The notes under the pieces: model-generated
What the model saw: the letters and a program-made list of their open reading frames with translations, nothing else
Database searches by the model: none
What the model was told of the DNA's origin: nothing
Assembly: GCF_029525575.1 (NCBI RefSeq)
Contig: NZ_JAPDIA010000008.1
Location: 1,736,001 to 1,800,000, forward strand
DNA: 64,000 nt
Direction of reading: 5' to 3'
DNA from: Cohnella rhizosphaerae
GTDB taxonomy: Bacteria > Bacillota > Bacilli > Paenibacillales > Paenibacillaceae
Position numbers and translations under genes: made by a program
Part shown: positions 36,493 to 45,861 of the stretch, one piece after another
How positions within the stretch are numbered: position 1 is the first letter of the stretch
Layout: every line of letters starts with the position of its first letter

Positions 36493-37827
36493 CTACTTGG
36501 CGTTCGATGCGATGATCTCGTTCGCCTTGGCGACCCAGTCGTCGAGCGCCTGCTTCGCCGTCTTATGCTTCGTGAATGCGGCCTGAAGCTCCGGGAAGAA
36601 TGCGTTGCGGGTCTCGGCGTAGCCCGGAATCGACAGTCCGATATCTTTCGCGTACGCGGACAGCTTGATCGTCTTGCCTTGCGGGGAATCCTCCGCGTAG
36701 CCCGACGCCATCGACTTGCGCGTCGCGATGACGCTGGCGGCTTCCGCCATCTTGGCCATGCTTTCTTTGCTGTTGGCGAACGTCGCGAAGTCTTTGGCGG
36801 CGCTCATCTTCGCTTCGTCCTTCGATTTCCAGACCCAGGTGCCATAGCCGAGAAGAAGCGAATTCGAGCTTTTGCCGTCCTTGCTCGGGTAGGGGACGAT
36901 ATCGTAATTGAACTTCTTGGCCGAGCCTTCCGCGAACGCCTTGTCGAACGCGCCGAAGTTCGCCAGGCTGCCGAAGGTCATGCCGATCTTGCCTTGCAGG
37001 AACATCTCGTTGATGACCGCGCCCGCCTTCAGCCCCGGCACGCCGGGCGGCGTCAACCCTTCGTCGATCAGGCTTGTCAGATACTCGAGTCCTTCGACCC
37101 CTTCCGGAGAATTAAGGACGGCCTTCGTCTTGTCGTCCGACCAGGTGCTGGCGCCGAATCCCCACAGGAACAGGTGGTGGCTCTGATCGCCGCCCGTATC
37201 GCCCGCGTACGTGCCGAAACCGTAAATGCCGTTGGCCGGGTCGTTGACGGCCTTCGCCGCTTCCTTGAATTGATCGTACGTCCAGGTCGCCATGTTCTTC
37301 GGCAGCAGATCGGTCGCTCCCTTGGCTTCGAACAGATCCCGATTCACCATCATGCCCGGCGCCGTAATGCTGTTCGGAATGATATACAGATGCCCGTCGA
37401 CCGACAGCGAATCGAGAACGCCCGCTTCGAAATCATCCTTGTCGATCGCTTCCTCCAACGGAACGAGAAGCCCTTTTTTCGCGTAGGTGAGCGGCCAGCC
37501 GATCGCGCCCTGCTGAACGTCCGGGAGCTCCGCGGTGTTGATCGCGATGCTGATTCTTTCCGCGATCTTGTCGTCCGGCGTCTTGACAAGCTTGATCGTC
37601 GTACCGGGATGAGCGGCCTCGTAATCGCTTTTGATCGATTCATAGGCGCTTTGCAAGTCCTCCCGCGCATCGACCCACCAGGTCAGCTCCACCTTCTGTC
37701 CGGAAGCGCTCGCGCTTGCCGGGGAACTCCCTTTGGCCGGTTGTTCGTTATTGCCGCCGTTGCCGCAGCCTGCGATGAATCCGATCGATAAGACCAGTGC
37801 GCCCGCTATCCCGTTCACTTTTCTCAT
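36493..37827 (-). CDS. Sugar ABC transporter substrate-binding lipoprotein
   Basis: This 444-residue cluster-B (MalE/UgpB-like) binding protein starts at ATG 37827, 6 bases after a G-rich site. The lipobox is FIAGC and a Ser/Ala linker follows. The mature part has LTWWVDAREDLQSAYESI, ADLPDVQQG-like INTAELPDVQQGAIGW and NLFLWGFGASTWS-like regions. It is the first gene of the importer operon, behind a promoter with a GntR operator. The ligand cannot be told from sequence. Confidence 0.9.
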   Translation of the reverse strand: MRKVNGIAGALVLSIGFIAGCGNGGNNEQPAKGSSPASASASGQKVELTWWVDAREDLQSAYESIKSDYEAAHPGTTIKLVKTPDDKIAERISIAINTAELPDVQQGAIGWPLTYAKKGLLVPLEEAIDKDDFEAGVLDSLSVDGHLYIIPNSITAPGMMVNRDLFEAKGATDLLPKNMATWTYDQFKEAAKAVNDPANGIYGFGTYAGDTGGDQSHHLFLWGFGASTWSDDKTKAVLNSPEGVEGLEYLTSLIDEGLTPPGVPGLKAGAVINEMFLQGKIGMTFGSLANFGAFDKAFAEGSAKKFNYDIVPYPSKDGKSSNSLLLGYGTWVWKSKDEAKMSAAKDFATFANSKESMAKMAEAASVIATRKSMASGYAEDSPQGKTIKLSAYAKDIGLSIPGYAETRNAFFPELQAAFTKHKTAKQALDDWVAKANEIIASNAK

Positions 37828-38131
37828 GCGTATCCCCCCCAAGGTTTGAAGTTCGATTGCCGCCTGCCGGTTCTTCATCCTCTCGAATCGGAACCCGCCT
37901 AAATCGTTAAGCTTTCGTCTCTTCGATGCTCAAGCTCTCCTGCTGCGCAACCTTGCCAGTTCCCCTCTTCAACCAAACCCGAAGCTTTGAAAGACACCCC
38001 CGAATTCATATTATGGTCTTACCACTCGGCATAAACAAAAGCCTCTCTCCGCTTTCCTTATCACAATGGCTCCTTCGGATCTTCCTACAAGCGTCGGATC
38101 GTCGTCTCTTAGCCTTTGAAAATGGAGATTA

Positions 38132-38142
38132 TGGTATGACCA
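38132..38142 (-). promoter_or_regulatory. FCD-GntR operator of the sugar ABC operon
   Basis: TGGTATGACCA lies just downstream of a possible minus-strand promoter (TTGACA at 38183-38178, TAAGCT at 38160-38155, 17-base spacer). Binding here would block transcription of the importer. The rest of 37828-38230 shows nothing else. Confidence 0.7.
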
Positions 38143-38230
38143 GATGATAGATAAAGCTTACACTGTAGCTTCATGACTGTCAATCGTTTGAATGCAATTT
38201 TTGCGATGCGCGTAAGGTTACATGACATCA

Positions 38231-39365
38231 TTATCCATTGTAATCGCAATCATGGATGTCGGATGTAAGATCCAGCGCGATTCCTTCCGATCCGGATCTC
38301 ATCGCCGCCTCTGCCACCGCTACCGAACGAAGCGCAGCCGTTCCGTCTATCAGCGCTTGAAATTCGGACTCGGCCGGTTGGCCGCCGACGGCAGCGAGAA
38401 ATGCATGCATTTCCCGCTTCATCGGCGCGCGCAGGAAATCGGGAGGATGTTCCTCGGGGCTTCCGAATACGACTCCGCCGCCTCGCTCGCCGCGAAACCA
38501 AGCCGCACGTTGCTCGTCCTCCTGCACGTCCCCGTTTATCCCGATGCGGACAGGCGGCTCTCCTACTCTCCTGAGCTCGATCGCGGATTGATGCCAGTCG
38601 ACCCAGACGGAGCCGTTCGTTCCGTTTAGCTTCAAGTAATGCTCGCCGCGGCGATAACTCGATCCGTAATGAAGCGTGCCGAGCGCCCCGCTCTCGAATC
38701 GAAGGTTCAATAGCAGCGCGTCGTCTTCGTCGGAGAAGCCGCGCGTCTCGCGATGGGCGACCCGATCCCCCAGCATGAAAAGACGCTCGACCGGCCCCAT
38801 GAGCGACAGCAGCAAATCCAACTCGTGAATATGGTGAAACAGCTGTCCGCCAGATTGGGCGCGAATTCCTTTCCAAGCCGCTAGGGGGGCGCGCATCCTC
38901 CCAGCCCGTTCGCGCCGCATGAACGGTCGTGAGCCGCCCAAGCTCTCCTGCCGCCACCCAGGCTTTCACTTGCCGGATGCCGGGGAGGAAATGCAAAATA
39001 TGGCCCAGCATGAGCCGAACGCCGTTCTCGCGGCAAGCGTTCACCATCTCCCGGCAATCGCTCAGCGACAGGGCGGCGGGCTTCTCGCAGAAGACGTGCT
39101 TGCCCTGCGAGGCTGCCGCGATAACGGACGCCTTGTGCAGATGATTCGGGCTGGCCACGACAACGGCATCCACGTCCGCGCGGCGGAGAAGCGCGTCCGC
39201 GCCAGACTCCGCATCGCACCGGAGCTCGCGGGCAATGCCGCTGAGATCGCGATTCCCGCCGCCGCAGACGGCTGCCAAGCGTACGCCGTCCATCGCGGCG
39301 AGAATGCGCGCGAACGCCGCGCCGAAATACCCGCAGCCGATGACCCCGATGCCGATGCTTTTCAT
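38231..39365 (-). CDS. Gfo/Idh/MocA family oxidoreductase (frameshifted)
   Basis: This protein of about 377 residues starts MKSIGIGVIGCGYFGAAFAR. It carries VVASPNHLHKASVIAAA, the signature HVFCEKPAALSLSDCREM, and a His-rich catalytic region after the break (LFHHIHELDLLLSLMG). The break is a G6 run (38884-38889). Its ATG shares one base with the stop of the FAH gene (TGATG). It is the last gene of the aminotransferase/IclR operon. Confidence 0.85.
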
Positions 39366-40255
39366 CAGACCATCTTGTTCGTCAGGCGGCCGAGCTTCTC
39401 GATCTCGACCGTGACGATGTCACCGGACTGCAGATAAACTTGCCGATCTGCCGGATAGCCCAATACGACGCCCTCCGGGGTTCCTGTGAGAATAAGGTCT
39501 CCCGGCTCAAGCGTCATGTGCCGGGACAGGTAGCTGACGATCTCGTCGCAATGGAAAATCATGTCCGCCGTATTCGACGATTGCCGGATCTCCCCGTTCA
39601 CCGAGCAGGAGATGGCGAGCGCGTTCGGATCGCCGACCTCGTCCGCCGTCACCAGCCAGGGTCCGATCGGCGCGAATTTGTCGCAGGTTTTGCCCAGCAG
39701 CCATTGGGAAGTGCGCAGCTGCAGATCCCTTGCCGACAGATCGTTGGCGTTGCAGTAGCCGAACACATAGTTCAGCGCCTCCTCGCGGGAGACGTCCTTG
39801 GCCCTGCGCCCGATGACGATGGCCAGCTCCGCTTCGTAATCGACCTGGTCCGACACGGCCGACGGCAGCGGAATGTCCTCCCGGTGCGCGGCAAGGGCGT
39901 TGCCGTATTTGCTGAACAAAATCGGAGACTGCGGAATCGGCGCATTCGTCTCTTCGGCGTGCTTGCGATAGTTCAGGCCGACGCAGACGATCTTGCCCGG
40001 CTTCGGCACGCAGGGCGCGAAGACAAGCTCCTCCTCGCGGAGCGTAATAGCGCTTCCAGCGCGCTCGGCGAGCGCCCGCAGCGCGGCGAGCGCCTCCGGA
40101 CCGCCTTCGATCGCCTCGCCCACGCTAGCGGGCACGGCGGAGTCCGCGTCGCCCGCCAACGCGCCGCGCGCCTCCGCCACGTCCAGCACGGCGCCCTCAG
40201 CGACCCGAATGCCGAGGCGGCTCGCGCCGTCCCGGATAAAATGAAGCAATTTCAT
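39365..40255 (-). CDS. Fumarylacetoacetate hydrolase family protein
   Basis: This 296-residue FAH-fold enzyme has the metal site VDYEAELAIVIGR with the substrate-binding KIVCVGLNYRKHAEET, GYCNANDLSARDLQ and LILTGTPEGVVLGY. The family cleaves or decarboxylates 2-keto-3-deoxy or fumarylpyruvate-type acids. Together with the neighbouring dehydrogenase and aminotransferase this suggests degradation of a keto acid. It is 17 bases downstream of the M81 gene. Confidence 0.88.
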   Translation of the reverse strand: MKLLHFIRDGASRLGIRVAEGAVLDVAEARGALAGDADSAVPASVGEAIEGGPEALAALRALAERAGSAITLREEELVFAPCVPKPGKIVCVGLNYRKHAEETNAPIPQSPILFSKYGNALAAHREDIPLPSAVSDQVDYEAELAIVIGRRAKDVSREEALNYVFGYCNANDLSARDLQLRTSQWLLGKTCDKFAPIGPWLVTADEVGDPNALAISCSVNGEIRQSSNTADMIFHCDEIVSYLSRHMTLEPGDLILTGTPEGVVLGYPADRQVYLQSGDIVTVEIEKLGRLTNKMV

Positions 40256-40272
40256 CGATCAGTGCTCCTTTC

Positions 40273-41807
40273 TCAGCGATCAAGTTGGGTAGGCGAAGAA
40301 AAAACGGACAGGCGCAAACGCGGTTCTCCCTCGTCCAGCGGATAGACCGGGCGCGTGACGGAACCGTATCGGAAATGCGCGAGATTCGCGCTGCAGCAGC
40401 CCGGAGAATCCACGTGCACGATGCCTTTGGCAAAGGGACCGAAGGCGGTCTGCCAGGCGATCGCCGACTTGGCCAGAATGATATGGTAATCCGCCGGCCA
40501 TAGTCCCAACGACCGTACGTGACCGAGATCCCACGGCGGTACCCGCTTCTCGGTCAGAACCAGCGTCAGATTGCCGCATTGTACGACAGCCGTCAGGCCC
40601 ATGAACGCCAACTGCCCCGTCATATAGGGGCCGACATGGCGGTATTCGCCGTCGGACACCAGACGGACCTTGCCCTCCAATTCAACCGGCAGCCCGTGAA
40701 GCTCGTCGTGCCGGCCGCCCACCGGCCCCCGGAAGCTGCCGCCGACACCGGCAAGCACGGCGGCCTTGACGGCCGCTTCGTCGCAAATGACGGCCAGCGC
40801 GCGCTTCGGAAGATTCGTCAGTCGCGCCAGCGTATGGGTGGCGTCTGCCGGAGCGCCGCCTCCCACGTTGTCCGAGCCCTCGACGAGGACGATCGGACCT
40901 TCCGGAGCGGCGAGCGCTGCCGCGACCGCCTCTTGAGGCGGCAAGGCCGACACGCCGAACCTTTCCTTAAAGCCGATCGCCATGAGGCACAGCTCCTGCG
41001 CAAGCCGGGAGGCGAGCGCTTCGTCCCCGTCCGTCGTCACGATGAAGCTCATGCCCGCATCGGCGACGTCGCTATAGGGAAATCCGCCGGCGACGGTCAC
41101 GTTCAGCACGCCCGCGGTCCGTTCCATCTCGAACGCCCGCTCCATCAGCGCCTTCATCGCCCCCTGCTCCGTCATCATGCCTTGCGGAACGACGAGCATG
41201 TTCGAATGGGCGAGCGCTCTTGCCGGGCGAATCCGCCCTTCCGCGCAGCCGGCGAGCAGCTCGAACGCCTCCGCCGCGCGCTCGAACATATCGACGTGCG
41301 GATACGTGTCATAGCCGACGATGACGTCTGCCAGTTCCGCCATATCGGCGCTGACGTTGCCGTGAAGGTCGATCGTCGCGGCAATCGGGAAGCCCGGGCC
41401 GAGCTTCGCGCGAAGCCGGCGCAGCAGTTCCCCCCTCCAGATCCGGATAGGAAGCCGCTACCATGGCGCCGTGCACGATAAGCAGCAGACCGTCCGAATC
41501 GGGAGAGACCGATGCGACGACCTCTTCCATCAGCTTCTCCGCCGTCGCGTCCCCTAACGTTCCGCTTGGCGTCGCGGCCGCATAAAAGCCCGGCTTCAGC
41601 CCGACGCCAAGCTTTTTCGCCGCGGCGATCGCGCCTCCCATCGAGGTCCGGGTTCCCTCATAGCGTCCTACAAAAGCTTCCGCCCCCCCGAATCCACTCC
41701 TTCGAGAAGGCTTCGATCTCCGTCGCGAACGGGGCGAACGTGTTCGTCTCATGCAAGAGACCGGCCACGGCGAACAACCGCGCGCTTCGTCCGGACTCGG
41801 AACTCAC
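40273..41807 (-). CDS. M81 (MlrC-like) metallopeptidase (two frameshifts)
   Basis: This protein of about 510 residues is related to microcystinase MlrC. It starts at a GTG (41807) inside a GTGA overlap with the RidA stop. The N-terminal metal site is in AVAGLLHETNTFAPF; further conserved parts are IVHGAMVA, ATIDLHGNVSADMAELAD, YDTYPHVDMFERA and VDSPGCCSANLAHF. Breaks at C7 (41683-41689) and C6 (41430-41435) are repaired by one base each. Family members hydrolyse unusual peptide bonds; the substrate is unknown. Confidence 0.82.
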
Positions 41808-42200
41808 CTTGCTTCTCCCCGAACGGAAGTCGCGCTGGCGATCACGTCGATCTCGACCAGGTAGTCGCCGATGCCGGCATGGACCGTCGTTCTCGCCGGA
41901 TATGGCGCCTTCATGATGCCGGCGTAAGCTTTGTTGTAGCCCGGGGGAATCCTCTCCCTTGGACAATATCGCATTGACTTTAACGACGTGATCCAATGTC
42001 AGGCCGGCCGCGTTAAGTATGAGTTCGATATTGCGAAACGCCCGAACCGTCTGGCTCTCGATCGTATCCCCGTCCTTGACGAGCGTCGCCGGGTCTACGC
42101 CGACCTGACCGGAAACGTAGACGTGATCGCCGGATCTGACCGCATGAGAGAACGGCAACGGAAATTGCGGCGCTTGGCCGGCTTGGATGCATTCGGACAT
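41804..42200 (-). CDS. RidA family enamine/imine deaminase (frameshifted)
   Basis: This protein of about 131 residues has FSHAVRSGDHVYVSGQVG, the catalytic Arg in PYPARTTVHAG, and VEIDVIASA near the end. RidA hydrolyses reactive enamines released by PLP enzymes, which fits its place in an operon with a class III aminotransferase. A G5 run (41943-41947) breaks the frame; repaired, it ends RGEAR at a TGA overlapping the M81 start. Confidence 0.87.
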
Positions 42201-42233
42201 CTCTGAATTCCTTCTTTCTTCTATTAGATTCGT

Positions 42234-43025
42234 TTATTTGATCTGTCGATAGCCCATTTTGCGAGAGACGGCGTTCGCGGCCAGCACGACCTGCGCCGCG
42301 ATGTCGTCCAGCTTGTCGGCCGCGAAGCGATGCATCGCCCCGGAAAGGCTGATCGCGCCTTCCACTTTGCCGTGCAGATTGAACACCGGCGCGGCGACGC
42401 AGCGAGCGCCTTCGACGATCTCTTGATCGTCCAGCGCATAGCCTCGCGCGCGAACCGCCTCCAGCTCGGCGCGCAGCCGGTCCCACTCGCCGATCGTGTT
42501 CGCGGTCAAGCGCTCGAGTCCGCAGCGCTCCGCAAGCGCGCGCGCTTCTTCTTCCGTAAGCTGCGAGGCGATCGCCTTGCCGATGCCCGTCGCGTGGAAC
42601 GGCGATCGCGAGCCTACCGTGTCGGTCATTCGCAGCGGGTGCAGGCTCTCGAGAATTTCGATGTACAGGACCTCCCCGTCCACCAGCACGCCCAGGTTCA
42701 CCGTATCTCCGTACCGCTCCGACAGCTTCTTCATCTCCGCGAGCGCCGCCGACCTCAGGCTGCTCCGCTCCAGCATGCTCCGGGTCAGCATCAGCTGCTT
42801 GTAGCCGAGGCAATACTTGCCGTCCTCGTCGTCCCGGTCGATGAAGCCCCTGTTCTGCAGCGTCAGAATGATCCGGTAGGTCGACGATTTGGGCTGCTCG
42901 AGCAGCTCGGTCAGCTCGATCAGGCTGAGCGACCCCCGCTCCGCCAACAGTTCGATCAGCGTCAGCGCCTTGTCGATCGACTGGATCGTGTATCTATCCG
43001 GCTTGTCGGCCAGGTCCTTGTCCAT
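42234..43025 (-). CDS. IclR family regulator
   Basis: This 263-residue protein has an N-terminal winged helix (LIELTELLEQPKSSTYRIIL) and a C-terminal effector domain (MKKLSERYGDTVNLGVLVDG, PFHATGIGKAIASQL, CVAAPVFNLHGKVEGAISLS). It lies between the aminotransferase and RidA genes and is probably the operon's own regulator. The effector is unknown; IclR proteins commonly sense small keto or aromatic acids. Confidence 0.9.
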   Translation of the reverse strand: MDKDLADKPDRYTIQSIDKALTLIELLAERGSLSLIELTELLEQPKSSTYRIILTLQNRGFIDRDDEDGKYCLGYKQLMLTRSMLERSSLRSAALAEMKKLSERYGDTVNLGVLVDGEVLYIEILESLHPLRMTDTVGSRSPFHATGIGKAIASQLTEEEARALAERCGLERLTANTIGEWDRLRAELEAVRARGYALDDQEIVEGARCVAAPVFNLHGKVEGAISLSGAMHRFAADKLDDIAAQVVLAANAVSRKMGYRQIK

Positions 43026-43043
43026 CTCGTTCTCTCCGTTTCG

Positions 43044-44357
43044 TTAACGCAAGCCGCCCAATACCCGATCGGCCGCCTCGAGCGTCGCATCGATATCGGC
43101 GTCCTCGTGAGCTGCGGACACATACCACAGGCCGTTCGGGCGGACGAGCACGCCGGCTTCCAGCATCCGCTCCGCGAACAGCGCGTACTTGGCCGAATCG
43201 CGAAGGTTGAACGACGCAAAGTCCTCGACGACGGTCTGTTCGGTGAAAATGAAGTGGAATACGGGCCCGATCTCGTTGATGACGCCTCGAATGCCGTGCT
43301 TGCCCAGCAGCGTCCGAAGGCCGGCCGTGAGCTTGCTTGCGTTTTTCTCCATTTTATCATAAGCGGCCCCGTCGTCCTTCGCCAGCTCCCCGATCGTCGC
43401 CAGCGCGGCCGCCGTCGCGACGCAATTGCCGTTAAGCGTGCCGAGATGGCTCACCGTCCCGTCGTCGATCAGCGCCATCAGCTCGGCTCTCCCGGCAACC
43501 CCGCTCACCGCGAAACCACCGCCCATCGCCTTGCCGACCGTGACGAGATCGGGCTTGATGCCGAAGCGGCCGTGCGCGCCGCCGAGGCCGAGGCGGAAGC
43601 CGGTAATGACTTCATCCAAAATCAGCACGATGCCGCGTTTAGCCGTGGCCTCGCGCATGAATTCCAGATAGCCCGGACGCGGCACAATGCAGCCCGAATT
43701 GCACATGACCGGCTCGGAGATGACCGCGGCGATCTCGCCCTCATGCTCGGCCAGCGCGGCCTCGAGCGCGGCTTGATCGTTCCAGGGAAGCAGAACGACG
43801 TCGCGCAGGCTGAGCTCGCTCTGCCCGGCAGTGCCCGGAGGCACGGCGCCAGAAGCCGTCGCGGACGCCGACGCGCTCGGCATGTCGGCGCTCGGGAACG
43901 ACGTATAGATCGAATCCGACCAGCCGTGGTAATGGCCGTGGAACCGGATAATTTTCGACCTGCCCGTATACGCGCGGGCCAGACGCAGCGCCAGCATGAC
44001 CGCTTCGGTACCCGAACCGCTCAGCGCCACCTTGTCGGCGCACGGCAGCACTTCGGTCAAAAGCTTGGCAAGCTCGATCTCGCCCTGATGCTGGAGACCG
44101 TACGTAATGCCGCGCTGCATCGCCGCGTACACCTTCTCGTTCACCGGCCCGTAGGCGTGTCCCAGAATGAGCGGACCGTAGCCGAGCAGGTAATCGATGT
44201 ACGCGTTGCCGTCGACGTCGCGGACGACCGCGCCTTGCGCGGATTCCGCGAACAGCGGCACCGGCTTCATCGCCGCCCGCAGCGAGCTGGCTACGCCCCC
44301 GGCCAAATAGCGCTTGGATCGATCGTAGCCGTTTTTGGATAATTCGTATGTGCGCAT
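43044..44357 (-). CDS. Class III aminotransferase, glutamate-1-semialdehyde aminomutase-like
   Basis: This 437-residue PLP enzyme is related to HemL. The Schiff-base Lys is in LVTVGKAMGGGFAVSG, the PLP-ring Asp is in IVLILDEVITGFRLG, and the phosphate-binding residues are in VALSGSGTEAVMLALRLAR. A catabolic operon with RidA, FAH and IclR argues against a heme role and for an omega- or beta-aminotransferase. I start at ATG 44357 (MRTYELSKNGYDRSKRYLAG); a GTG at 44393 would add 12 unconserved residues. Confidence 0.85.
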   Translation of the reverse strand: MRTYELSKNGYDRSKRYLAGGVASSLRAAMKPVPLFAESAQGAVVRDVDGNAYIDYLLGYGPLILGHAYGPVNEKVYAAMQRGITYGLQHQGEIELAKLLTEVLPCADKVALSGSGTEAVMLALRLARAYTGRSKIIRFHGHYHGWSDSIYTSFPSADMPSASASATASGAVPPGTAGQSELSLRDVVLLPWNDQAALEAALAEHEGEIAAVISEPVMCNSGCIVPRPGYLEFMREATAKRGIVLILDEVITGFRLGLGGAHGRFGIKPDLVTVGKAMGGGFAVSGVAGRAELMALIDDGTVSHLGTLNGNCVATAAALATIGELAKDDGAAYDKMEKNASKLTAGLRTLLGKHGIRGVINEIGPVFHFIFTEQTVVEDFASFNLRDSAKYALFAERMLEAGVLVRPNGLWYVSAAHEDADIDATLEAADRVLGGLR

Positions 44358-44460
44358 CCCTCTGTTGTTCACTCCCAGCCCATATAGTTTCACTTATTAA
44401 AACCAATGTTTCATTTTTAATATAGCATCGAAATATCGCCTTGTATAGGCTCGCGCGGCG

Positions 44461-44504
44461 AAAAAAAACAAAATGCCCCGGTCGCCGCTAGGGCGAACGG
44501 GGCT
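44461..44504 (-). terminator. Intrinsic terminator of the FluC pair
   Basis: On the minus strand GCCCCG and TTCGCC pair with GGCGA and CGGGGC, followed by a long T-rich tract. Confidence 0.85.
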
Positions 44505-44546
44505 GCCGGGAAAACGGCTGCGAGACGATGCGTCAAAACGCGAAAG

Positions 44547-44910
44547 CTATAAGCGGCTGCCGAGCGCATAGCCTGCCCACGCAAGCAAGACGCCGAATAT
44601 GTAGCTGCCTGCCACGTATACCGACAGCGTGCGCCAGGCCCGGCTGCGCCATAGCTGCACGTTTTCCGCGTTAAAGGTGGAAAACGTCGTATAGGCGCCC
44701 ATGAAGCCCGTCCCTGCGAGCAGCGAAACCTCGCTGCCGCCCGCGGAGGCGACGATGCCGAGCAAAAACGAGCCCGATAGATTGATGATCATCGTAGATA
44801 CGGGCAGCCTGGTCCGGAATTTCTTTTTTCCCCATATGCCGATGCCGTATCTCGCGCAAGCGCCAAAAAAATCCGCCGAGCGCGACCAGCCCTTCGTGAC
44901 CGGGCGTCAT
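44547..44910 (-). CDS. crcB: Fluoride channel subunit FluC/CrcB (second, frameshifted)
   Basis: This four-helix protein of about 120 residues starts MTPGHEGLVALGGFFGACAR once the A7 run (44865-44871) is shortened by one. Hallmarks are the INLSGSFLLG helix and the pore segment GTGFMGAYTTFSTFNAE. It exports fluoride as part of a dual-topology pair. Its start overlaps the stop of the first copy (ATGA). Confidence 0.87.
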
Positions 44911-45314
44911 GGTCCTGCCACCTCGCGCTTTTTAACGCTCTTGCGTCTCTCGCCAAGCCTGAAGCCGCCCCATGCGAACAACAGCCCGCCGATCAGGCTC
45001 GCGCCGACATAGAGCGCCGCGTGGCCGGCTCGTCCGTCGCGAAGCAGCGCCAGCGTCTCTACGCTGAACGTCGAAAAAGTCGTATACGCGCCGATCAGGC
45101 CGGTGCCGATCCCGAGCCGAAGCGATTCCGGCAGTCCCGGTCGCATCGCGGCCCAAGCCGTGAACCAGCCGAGCGCAAGACAGCCCGTCAGATTGATCGC
45201 GAGCGTCGCGAGCGGAAACGCAGAATGCCACCAGGCATGCGTCCACAGCCCCGCCTCGTAGCGAAGCAAAGCGCCGACGCTGCCGGCCAAGCCGACGGCC
45301 AATCCGTATTTCAT
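44907..45314 (-). CDS. crcB: Fluoride channel subunit FluC/CrcB (first)
   Basis: This 135-residue four-helix channel protein has LAINLTGCLALGWFTAW and GTGLIGAYTTFSTFSVET, the conserved polar and Phe residues of FluC. Two unlike FluC genes in tandem usually form a heterodimer with opposite topologies. The leader is only about 25 bases, so no fluoride riboswitch is present. Confidence 0.92.
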   Translation of the reverse strand: MKYGLAVGLAGSVGALLRYEAGLWTHAWWHSAFPLATLAINLTGCLALGWFTAWAAMRPGLPESLRLGIGTGLIGAYTTFSTFSVETLALLRDGRAGHAALYVGASLIGGLLFAWGGFRLGERRKSVKKREVAGP

Positions 45315-45345
45315 GACCTACCTCCGTCTTCGATCGAATAAAATC

Positions 45346-45375
45346 ATCTTAGTCATTCGAAGGGCGTTCCGTCAA
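45346..45375 (-). promoter_or_regulatory. Promoter of the FluC pair
   Basis: On the minus strand TTGACG (45375-45370), an 18-base spacer and TAAGAT (45351-45346). Transcription would start about 25 bases before the ATG. Confidence 0.55.
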
Positions 45376-45442
45376 TGCGCGATACGGCCGCCCCGTATTA
45401 GAAAAACCGCCTGCGGCCATTGTTTGCGCAATGGCGCGCATG

Positions 45443-45554
45443 GCGCGCAGCGTATGGCGCGCAGCGTATGGCGCGCAGCGTATGGCGCGCAGCGTATGGC
45501 GCGCAGCGTATGGCGCGCAGCGTATGGCGCGCAGCGTATGGCGCGCAGCGTATG
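45443..45554 (+). repeat. Eight perfect copies of a 14-bp tandem repeat
   Basis: The unit GCGCGCAGCGTATG is repeated eight times without change, with a partial copy just before (ATGGCGCGC). The array lies 10 bases before copy 2 of the interspersed element. Repeat-derived reading frames with a 14-residue period are not considered genes. Confidence 0.93.
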
Positions 45555-45564
45555 GACCTAGGCG

Positions 45565-45773
45565 CCCTTATTTTTGTTCTTATCGCGCTTTGCGGCCTGT
45601 TCGCGGACCCAGGAGTCTCTATCGCGGGATTGGAGACCTTTTTTTGGCCTGGATCCGGGTGAATAACGGCTCTCCAGTCCGAAAGGATCGCAATTGCACC
45701 GTTTTGTACGAAATAGCGTCATCTGAGTCCATCTGAGTCCGGTATCTTCGCTCGGCTTGCCGTCGGTTACTCC
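45565..45773 (+). repeat. Interspersed element, copy 2
   Basis: This 209-bp block matches 16434-16640 in the same orientation, including the duplicated ATCTGAGTCC and the GTATCTTCGCTCGG end. It fills most of the gap between the FluC and metE genes. Confidence 0.75.
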
Positions 45774-45778
45774 GATCG

Positions 45779-45805
45779 AAAAAGAGAGCGCCGTCAGCGC
45801 TCTCT
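45779..45805 (-). terminator. Intrinsic terminator of metE
   Basis: On the minus strand AGAGAGCGC pairs with GCGCTCTCT around a 5-base loop, followed by TTTT. Confidence 0.85.
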
Positions 45806-45821
45806 CGCAGTTTCTTCCTAA

Positions 45822-45859
45822 TATACAGGTTCGTGCTAAATATACAGGTTCGTGCTAAA
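45822..45859 (+). repeat. Direct duplication of a 19-bp sequence
   Basis: TATACAGGTTCGTGCTAAA occurs twice head to tail between the metE stop and its terminator. Confidence 0.9.
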
Positions 45860-45861
45860 TC

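Noticed and set aside
43044..44357. hemL of heme biosynthesis
   Set aside because: Neighbours are IclR, RidA, M81 and FAH rather than hem genes; a catabolic aminotransferase is more likely.
45313..45736. Reading frames with repeats such as RMARSVWRAAYGAQ
   Set aside because: Translation of the 14-bp array in all frames; no start site signals and no non-repeat protein content.
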